In this document: positions 60,073 to 64,000 of the stretch, piece by piece
Numbering within the stretch: the first letter of the stretch is position 1
Layout of the letters: every line of letters begins with the position of its first letter
Source: YA12-FULL-51-18 sp041665305
GTDB taxonomy: Bacteria > Elusimicrobiota > Elusimicrobia > Elusimicrobiales > UBA9959
Direction: 5' to 3'
DNA: 64,000 nt
Assembly: GCA_041665305.1 (NCBI GenBank)
Contig: JBAYJD010000002.1
Span: forward strand, 1-64,000
Translations under genes and position numbers: made by a program
The notes under the pieces: generated by a model
What the model saw: only the letters and a program-made list of their open reading frames with translations
Databases searched by the model: none
Told to the model about the DNA's origin: nothing

Positions 60073-60103
60073 ATTAACCGTTGCCGCCGGCCAAGCCGTA
60101 CGA

Positions 60104-60844
60104 TCACTTTTTTTTCATATGCAGATCGATCCTTGCCTTTACAGCTTTATCCCCGCTGCGCTCCTTTATGCCGCGCAATTTGTTTTCTCCATCCTCGGTC
60201 CGGCTCAGGGCGTCAAGTATTCCAAGTTTTGCGCCGGGATCCTTTTCAAGGTCGAAATCTTTTGACAGGGTTTCCGCATCGCCAAGCCTGGATAACGCCA
60301 TGTAAGCGGCTATCCGCATATCCCTGTCAAGGTCGGTCCCGACTATATCCCGCAGACGCTCCAGCGCTTTCGGATCATTAAAAAACCCGAGTGAATTGAC
60401 GGCCTGGATCCGTACGCCTTTATGTTTTTCGACCTTCAGCGCCGCGAGTATCCCGTTAAGCGCGCTCCGGCCGCCGGTTTTTCTCAACGCCGTTATGGCG
60501 CTTGTCCGGCCGCCGGGTTCCGGCTCGCTTATAGCGGCCCGGCTTAAAAACACCACCGCCTCATCGCTTTGTATCGCGCCCAGTTCCCGGTAAAGTCTTT
60601 CCCTGCCCGGAAGCTCTTTTTCCGCTTTGGCCGCTGAGATCTTCCCCTTGACGCCGTTATCAGACGGCGCCGCGCCAAGCGTCGTTACCGAAAAAATACC
60701 GCTGATAAAAACGATCACACAGCACACGGCCGGAAAGACCGTCCTTTCCTTCCTGGTAAAAACGGGCTCCTCAAAGCCTATATCAGCTTTAAAAAGTTCG
60801 CTAAATACGGTCCTTCTTGATTCAGCCATATAATTACCCGGCAT
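60104..60844 (-). CDS. Membrane-anchored HEAT-repeat protein
   Basis: About 246 residues. A cytoplasmic N-terminus leads to one membrane helix around residues 38-57 (VFPAVCCVIVFISGIFSV). A helical-repeat domain follows: RERLYRELGAIQSDEAVVFLSRAA, GGRTSAITALRKTGGRSALNGILAAL, KGVRIQAVNSLGFFNDPKALERLRDIV, DRDMRIAAYMALSRLGDAETL and GAKLGILDALSR, the Ala/Leu/Arg pattern of HEAT (PBS-lyase-like) repeats. These bind other proteins. Possible starts are GTG 60865, ATG 60844 and ATG 60829; none has a strong ribosome-binding site. It lies 31 bases before the giant gene on the same strand, so the two are probably co-transcribed, and a role in handling or anchoring the giant protein is possible. No function is assigned. 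Confidence 0.8.
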   Translation of the reverse strand: MPGNYMAESRRTVFSELFKADIGFEEPVFTRKERTVFPAVCCVIVFISGIFSVTTLGAAPSDNGVKGKISAAKAEKELPGRERLYRELGAIQSDEAVVFLSRAAISEPEPGGRTSAITALRKTGGRSALNGILAALKVEKHKGVRIQAVNSLGFFNDPKALERLRDIVGTDLDRDMRIAAYMALSRLGDAETLSKDFDLEKDPGAKLGILDALSRTEDGENKLRGIKERSGDKAVKARIDLHMKKK

Positions 60845-60865
60845 AAGCGGATATAGCTCCGGCAC

Positions 60866-61171
60866 ACACTTAACGCCTAAAGCGCTATAAGGACGCTTGC
60901 GAACAAGCTAAACGCCAAGTATTTCACAAACGCAAATAAGCGCCGCCTCCGGAAACTCCTGTCATCCCCGGTGTTCGACGCCTTTGATAAATATCATAGT
61001 AATTATAATACAAAGATGATATTACAAAAAAGTTAATTTTTTGGGTAATTTCCGAAACCTCCCTCTTTTGCATAATTCCGGTCATAAATCCCTTCTCCCG
61101 GCCCGGCCTGGGAACGCGGCAGTGCGGCAGAAAAACGGCCTGACGGGACGGCGCGCGCAATTCAGGCCAAT
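60866..61171 (-). other. Leader region between riboswitch terminator and HEAT gene
   Basis: About 300 bases without a convincing gene. A TATAAT (61007-61002, minus) without a good -35 could be an internal promoter. A 53-codon ORF (61085-60924, minus), with GGGAGAAGGG just upstream, has no recognisable features. Confidence 0.35.
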
Positions 61172-61235
61172 AAAAAACCGCTTCAGCGTTCTTCGTTCCC
61201 ATACAGGGCTACCGCTCCGAAGACAGCCAAAACGG
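61172..61235 (-). terminator. Terminator downstream of riboswitch copy 2
   Basis: On the minus strand an imperfect hairpin, CCGTTTTGGC...TCTTCG with CGAAGAACGCTGAAGCGG, is followed by six T and ATT. Its sequence resembles the terminator at 61486-61557. As the expression platform of the riboswitch it would decide whether transcription reaches the HEAT and giant genes. Confidence 0.72.
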
Positions 61236-61259
61236 CCGACCGCGACAAATCAGTTTTGA

Positions 61260-61338
61260 TCTTCGGCAGCCTGACCCCCGCGTATATAGCGGGTCTTAGC
61301 TTTGCGCCGCCGGCTTTCGCCGGCTTTGCTATTATCGT
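61260..61338 (-). ncRNA. GEMM-I cyclic di-GMP riboswitch, copy 2
   Basis: Same aptamer as at 9517-9595: GCAAA, stem GCCGGC/GCCGGC with GAAA loop, GCAAAGC, stem GACCCGC/GCGGGGGTC with a TATATA-containing loop, then AGGCTGCCG. It begins about 20 bases after the predicted transcription start of the promoter at 61361-61388 and is followed by a terminator. It is thus set to control the HEAT-repeat and giant genes. Confidence 0.82.
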
Positions 61339-61360
61339 GACATACGAACTTCGCGTTAAT

Positions 61361-61388
61361 ATTATAGCAGACAATCCGTATTTGTCAA
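61361..61388 (-). promoter_or_regulatory. Strong sigma-70-type promoter of the HEAT/giant operon
   Basis: Minus strand TTGACA (61388-61383), 16-base spacer, TATAAT (61366-61361), preceded by CTGC. Same design as the barrel promoter. Transcription starts near 61354. Confidence 0.82.
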
Positions 61389-61399
61389 GGCCTATGCCC

Positions 61400-61411
61400 T
61401 TGACGAGTCAA
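61400..61411. promoter_or_regulatory. Operator-like palindrome upstream of promoter 2
   Basis: TTGAC-GA-GTCAA, a variant of the palindrome at the other two promoters, again 11 bases upstream of the -35 hexamer. Confidence 0.5.
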
Positions 61412-61454
61412 ACAAAATACCACAAGGCGGCCACGACCTAAAGGGCGGGGTGGT

Positions 61455-61479
61455 AAAAATTTTTGCGGCGAAAATTTTT
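61455..61479. repeat. AT palindrome, second copy
   Basis: AAAAATTTTTGC-ggc-GAAAATTTTT, matching 9841-9865, and flanked on one side by a GGGCGGGG block as at the left copy. It is part of the duplicated regulatory cassette. Confidence 0.6.
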
Positions 61480-61485
61480 AACCGC

Positions 61486-61557
61486 AAAAAAGGCCGTTTT
61501 GGCTTTCTTCGTTCTACCCTTAAGCAGGGTCGAGGCCCGAAGACAGCTAAAACGGCC
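61486..61557 (-). terminator. Intrinsic terminator of the structured RNA
   Basis: Minus strand GGCCGTTTTAGC (61557-61546) pairs with GCCAAAACGGCC (61503-61492), followed by TTTTTT. This is a strong Rho-independent terminator. Confidence 0.85.
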
Positions 61558-61701
61558 AAATTACTTGTCCCGTTAGGGGCGCACCGGACACTGTCACCGC
61601 TTCAACTCCCACTCACCGTGACCACCCTACCGTTCCGACTCACTCTACCTGCCGCGCTCCTAACGGGACACCCACTTCACCTGCTGCCACTGCTGCTTCC
61701 T
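61486..61701 (-). ncRNA. Structured small RNA or leader of unknown class
   Basis: About 215 nucleotides between a perfect promoter and a strong terminator, with no ORF of note. The body is closed by an 11-base perfect stem, GTCCCGTTAGG with CCTAACGGGAC (arms at 61659-61669 and 61567-61577 on plus). The stem continues as GCGC/GCGC after a bulge, and the interior is purine-rich with a further GTCAC/GTGAC pairing. It is not a GEMM aptamer. I looked for SRP RNA, 6S, tmRNA and RNase P features and could not match them. It could be an independent RNA or a third, different riboswitch. Confidence 0.6.
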
Positions 61702-61707
61702 GAATAT

Positions 61708-61735
61708 ATTATAGCAGAAATACAAATATTGTCAA
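61708..61735 (-). promoter_or_regulatory. Strong sigma-70-type promoter of the structured RNA
   Basis: Minus strand TTGACA (61735-61730), 16-base spacer, CTGC-TATAAT (61713-61708). Identical design to the two riboswitch promoters. Confidence 0.83.
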
Positions 61736-61745
61736 GGGTCCTTTG

Positions 61746-61759
61746 GTTGACATGTCAAC
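61746..61759. promoter_or_regulatory. Operator-like palindrome upstream of promoter 3
   Basis: GTTGACATGTCAAC, a perfect 14-base palindrome, its 12-base core ending 11 bases upstream of the -35 hexamer. It lies just after the stop codon of the S41-like gene. Confidence 0.55.
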
Positions 61760-61769
61760 AACCCCGATC

Positions 61770-62909
61770 TCACTTCTTGGCGGCCGCAATAACCCCCATC
61801 GCTTTCTCATAGGCCGGATCGTCGAGCAGGGCCGTTTCGCCGGAGGCCGTCCAGGCGCGTTTAAACTCTTCCGCTTGGGCCGCCGACAGCCCGACCCTTA
61901 GATCAGGCTCCACTCCGAGATCCTCCAGCGCTTTCCCTGAGGGAGGGAACAACCTGGCTATGGTAAGCCTGATACCCTTCCCGCCCGGACCGAGGCTGAA
62001 TGTTTTTTGCAGGGAAACGCCGCCCCGCGTGGTTTCGCCGATTATCTTCGCGCCGCGCAGTTCGCGCAGCGCCTGCGCGAACGCTTCCGCCGCCATGGCC
62101 GTGCCGGAATTGACCAGCACAAAGGGCTTAAGGGCGGCGAACCGCCCCCTGCCTGCGGCTTCAAAAAGCCTGGAGTAGCCTTTATGCCGGGATCTGAGCT
62201 CCAACACCGGGCCGGCCCCGGCGGCGAGGTCCTTTAAAAGCGCGGCGGCCTCGTCAGGCACTCCGCCGGAATCCCTCAGGTCGAAGACCACCCTTTTGGC
62301 GCCTAATCCGGACAGCGTATCCAGCCCCGCCGCGGCAATGGCGCCGGAGCCTTCGAAGAACATTCCTATCCTGACAAAAGCAGTGGCGGTATCGGGCAGA
62401 TAAAAGCCGAAGATCAAGGGGAAGGCGAACAATTCCTTTTTAAGTTTTACCGTTATCACACCGGCCCCGCCGGGAGCGCCTCGTTCTATCTTCAGACCGA
62501 ACCCCGCGCCTGCGCGCAGGCCCGAAACCGCTTGGAGGTCGGCCTTACGGCCGTCAATTTCCAGCACCCTGTCCCCATCCCGCAAACCGACCGCCGCGCC
62601 CGGAGAGCCCCTGAACACTTTGGCAAGGTAAAAGCCGCCGCGCCGTTCTTCCAAAAGCAGACCGGAGGAGAGGGCGCCTCCGCCGGGAAGCTCCTTAAAT
62701 TTTTTCCCGGCCGCGACGATCTCCGCATGCCGGTCCAGGATCTTAAGGCCTTCCACGCCTTTGGAGAGCAGCAGTTCCCTGATCCGCCGGGGAGCGTGCG
62801 CCTCATAACTATGCTTTTCGAACACTTTAACGATGTCCGGCGCCATATCCTTATCCACGCAGGCCGCGCAGGCGGCAAGACAGACCAGCGGCAGGAAAAT
62901 TTTATTCAT
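61770..62909 (-). CDS. S41-family (C-terminal-processing) protease-like lipoprotein, probably inactive
   Basis: A 379-residue lipoprotein (lipobox LAAC, Cys14). A PDZ-like domain (about 80-155) contains GFYLAKVFRGSPGAAVGLRDGDRVLEIDG. The S41 catalytic fold follows: TAFVRIGMFF, KRVVFDLRDSGGVPDEAAALLKDL, then FVLVNSGTAMAAEAFAQALRELRGAKIIGETTRGGVSLQ and IRLTIARLFPPSGKALEDLGVEPD. In active family members the first of these late blocks reads GSASASE and the second GKGxxQ. Aligned position by position, the catalytic serine is methionine (TAMAAE) and the catalytic lysine is glycine (RGGVSLQ); the glutamine remains. So it probably binds, but does not cut, polypeptides. Its start overlaps the upstream stop (ATGA), implying translational coupling. 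Confidence 0.85.
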   Translation of the reverse strand: MNKIFLPLVCLAACAACVDKDMAPDIVKVFEKHSYEAHAPRRIRELLLSKGVEGLKILDRHAEIVAAGKKFKELPGGGALSSGLLLEERRGGFYLAKVFRGSPGAAVGLRDGDRVLEIDGRKADLQAVSGLRAGAGFGLKIERGAPGGAGVITVKLKKELFAFPLIFGFYLPDTATAFVRIGMFFEGSGAIAAAGLDTLSGLGAKRVVFDLRDSGGVPDEAAALLKDLAAGAGPVLELRSRHKGYSRLFEAAGRGRFAALKPFVLVNSGTAMAAEAFAQALRELRGAKIIGETTRGGVSLQKTFSLGPGGKGIRLTIARLFPPSGKALEDLGVEPDLRVGLSAAQAEEFKRAWTASGETALLDDPAYEKAMGVIAAAKK

Positions 62910-64000
62910 ATTCGATCGGCTCCGGATACGGGAAAATCGCCGGACGCGCCGCCGGCGTTATAACCGGGCGAGCAGGGATCGGTGGGCAGAAAAGGCCCGT
63001 ACTCGGGGCACTGTTGAGCGTTGAGAGAATTGGGAGGCAGGCAGCAGCAGGGCGCCTTGGCCGTGCAGCCGCATTCCGCGCCGTAACCCTCGGTCGCGAC
63101 ATAGTCCTCCAGGCCGATATTCTGCAGGGTCTGCGCTGCGTCCGGATCGGCAAAACCTCCGCTCTCGGCCTTGTCCGCCGAGGCGCCGTCGCCGGCGCCC
63201 CCCGACCCCGTAAACGGTCCCAGGGGAGTGAACAGCGCCTTGGCCAGGCTCCGGCTTGCTTTTTTATCCTGGTAGTCTTTATCCCCTTTCAGCGATTCTT
63301 TGGTGCCTTCCGCGTCCAGTTCCGGCTTGCCGACGGCGGAAACACCGAGCGTCCGGGCGTCGGAGGCGTTCAGGTCCTGCTCTCTCAGGAACTTGGGGAT
63401 GGACCTGGGATCCACGCGGTCCAGTTTGGCCTTGACTTTCTCATCGTACACCAAAGAATAGGCGGCGTCGGAGTTGGCGTCGAAAGTTTTGGCTATCCAG
63501 CCCCTGGCCGCGTCCTGGGAGGCCAGGCGCGCGCCGTAGAGATTGGCTTTGAAGGCGCTTTTTAACGCCTCCATCACGGAAACCTTCGGCCCCCCGGCGG
63601 CGCCGCCCGGCGCGCCGCTTTTGGACTGCGCGAGCCGGGCCGGAGCATTGCCCTTCGTCTCTTCCGGTCTCAGCTCCGCCGTGCCGGAGGTCCGACCGCC
63701 GTTCAGCCGGCCGAGGGTTATCTCTTTGACCAGAAGTTTGCCGTCCGACCCGGACCTCGGGGCCTGGGAATGCGCTACAAAGCCGCCCGCGCCCGAAGAC
63801 GGGTCCCCGGTTCCGGCCCCGCCCGCAGGACCGGCGGTTCCCGGGGCAGCCGCGCCGGACGCGCCGGCGGAACCGTCAAGAAGTTCTTTTTTAAGCGCCG
63901 GGTCGGCTTTCGCCAGTTCTTCTTCCGAAGCGAAAAATTCTCCTTCCTTTTCAGCTTTGGCCGCCGGTCCGGACCCAGGCGCGGCGCTATTGGCGCTCAG
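62906..64000 (-). CDS. Cys-rich hypothetical protein, 5' end outside the window
   Basis: The frame stays open to the right edge, giving 364 visible codons, so a GTG at 63577 is probably internal and not the start. The visible N-terminal part is low-complexity (Gly, Ala, Pro, Ser). A charged middle section follows (FKANLYGARLASQDAARGWIAKTFDANSDAAYSLVYDEKVKAKLDRVDPRSIPKFLREQDL). The C-terminus is Cys-rich: ECGCTAKAPCCCLPPNSLNAQQCPEYGPFLPTDPCSPG. I recognise no family. The stop overlaps the ATG of the S41-like lipoprotein gene. The cysteines hint at an extracytoplasmic location, but the signal region is not visible. Confidence 0.75.
   Translation of the reverse strand: MSANSAAPGSGPAAKAEKEGEFFASEEELAKADPALKKELLDGSAGASGAAAPGTAGPAGGAGTGDPSSGAGGFVAHSQAPRSGSDGKLLVKEITLGRLNGGRTSGTAELRPEETKGNAPARLAQSKSGAPGGAAGGPKVSVMEALKSAFKANLYGARLASQDAARGWIAKTFDANSDAAYSLVYDEKVKAKLDRVDPRSIPKFLREQDLNASDARTLGVSAVGKPELDAEGTKESLKGDKDYQDKKASRSLAKALFTPLGPFTGSGGAGDGASADKAESGGFADPDAAQTLQNIGLEDYVATEGYGAECGCTAKAPCCCLPPNSLNAQQCPEYGPFLPTDPCSPGYNAGGASGDFPVSGADRI

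Larger units (their letters stand above)
30950..58850 (-). repeat. Array of about 73 Ig-like modules in the giant protein
   Basis: Modules of 110-140 residues, each beginning YDTT(A/P)P.S.(I/V)..P..G.Y....(I/L)SGTA.D, with a central (V/I)..YWNGS.W, a W.Y strand and ending Y.(I/V)..RA.D.AGN....ST.TF. I counted 73 starts by eye. The pattern resembles bacterial Ig-like domains in large adhesins. Two blocks have been duplicated as whole series of modules (see findings). Confidence 0.8.

Noticed and set aside
30950..58850. CRISPR-like regular repeats
   Set aside because: The repetition is at protein-module level with diverged DNA. There are no short identical repeats with spacers and no cas genes.
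60924..61085. A 53-codon minus-strand ORF with a good ribosome-binding site in the HEAT leader
   Set aside because: No domain, odd composition and position within a leader full of regulatory signals. It could be a leader peptide but nothing supports it beyond the ribosome-binding site.
61565..61701. Bacterial SRP (4.5S) RNA
   Set aside because: GGAAGCAGC near the 5' end is reminiscent of SRP RNA, but the paired strand and GGAA tetraloop hairpin are missing.
63574..63577. GTG at 63577 as start of the Cys-rich protein
   Set aside because: The same frame is open with protein-like composition to the window edge, so this is most likely an internal valine codon.

Overview
All protein genes that I can support lie on the minus strand, so the reading order runs from high to low coordinates. 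The DNA is GC-rich and the coding sequence is dense. The gene set is MotA/MotB, FlbD, a FliG-type rotor domain, a PorV-type outer-membrane barrel, lipoproteins and a secreted protein ending in a FlgD-like domain with a YPNPF motif. It points to a diderm bacterium. Giant surface genes plus PorV and YPNPF proteins suggest Elusimicrobiota, Omnitrophota or a related lineage, but this is inference and no marker gene in the window proves it.

Layout from upstream to downstream. (1) 64000-61770: a secreted-looking Cys-rich protein cut by the window edge, overlapping by ATGA with a lipoprotein of the S41 protease family that lacks both catalytic residues. (2) 61760-60850: a regulatory region with two strong promoters of the same design. 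The first drives a structured RNA of unknown class with its own terminator. The second drives a GEMM-I (cyclic di-GMP type) riboswitch followed by a terminator. (3) 60844-60104: a membrane-anchored HEAT-repeat protein. (4) 60072-9871: one uninterrupted 16,733-codon gene for a secreted giant protein. It has an N-terminal signal peptide and about 73 Ig-like modules, then about 27 modules of a second Ig-like type, then several divergent modules and a region with calcium-loop-like motifs. It ends with a fibronectin-III-like domain and a FlgD-like C-terminal domain. (5) 9866-9420: a second copy of the regulatory cassette (palindrome, promoter, GEMM riboswitch, terminator). (6) 9513-7840: a PorV/UPF0164-type barrel fused to TPRs. 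(7) 7683-5758: a signal peptide, periplasmic domain and membrane anchor fused to FliG middle/C domains and a C-terminal TPR. (8) 5194-139: a long coiled-coil protein, FlbD, MotA, MotB and a lipoprotein.

Taken together, the window looks like one functional unit. A proton-motive stator (MotAB) could act on a membrane-embedded FliG-like rotor. A PorV-like outer-membrane protein and a giant surface protein with a FlgD/T9SS-like tail resemble the export and adhesin parts of gliding systems. The two most conspicuous transcription units, barrel and giant, carry the same riboswitch cassette. The proposal that this is a cyclic-dinucleotide-controlled rotary surface-motility or secretion machine is inference. 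The individual parts are visible in the sequence.

No tRNA, rRNA, CRISPR array, transposase or plus-strand gene was found.
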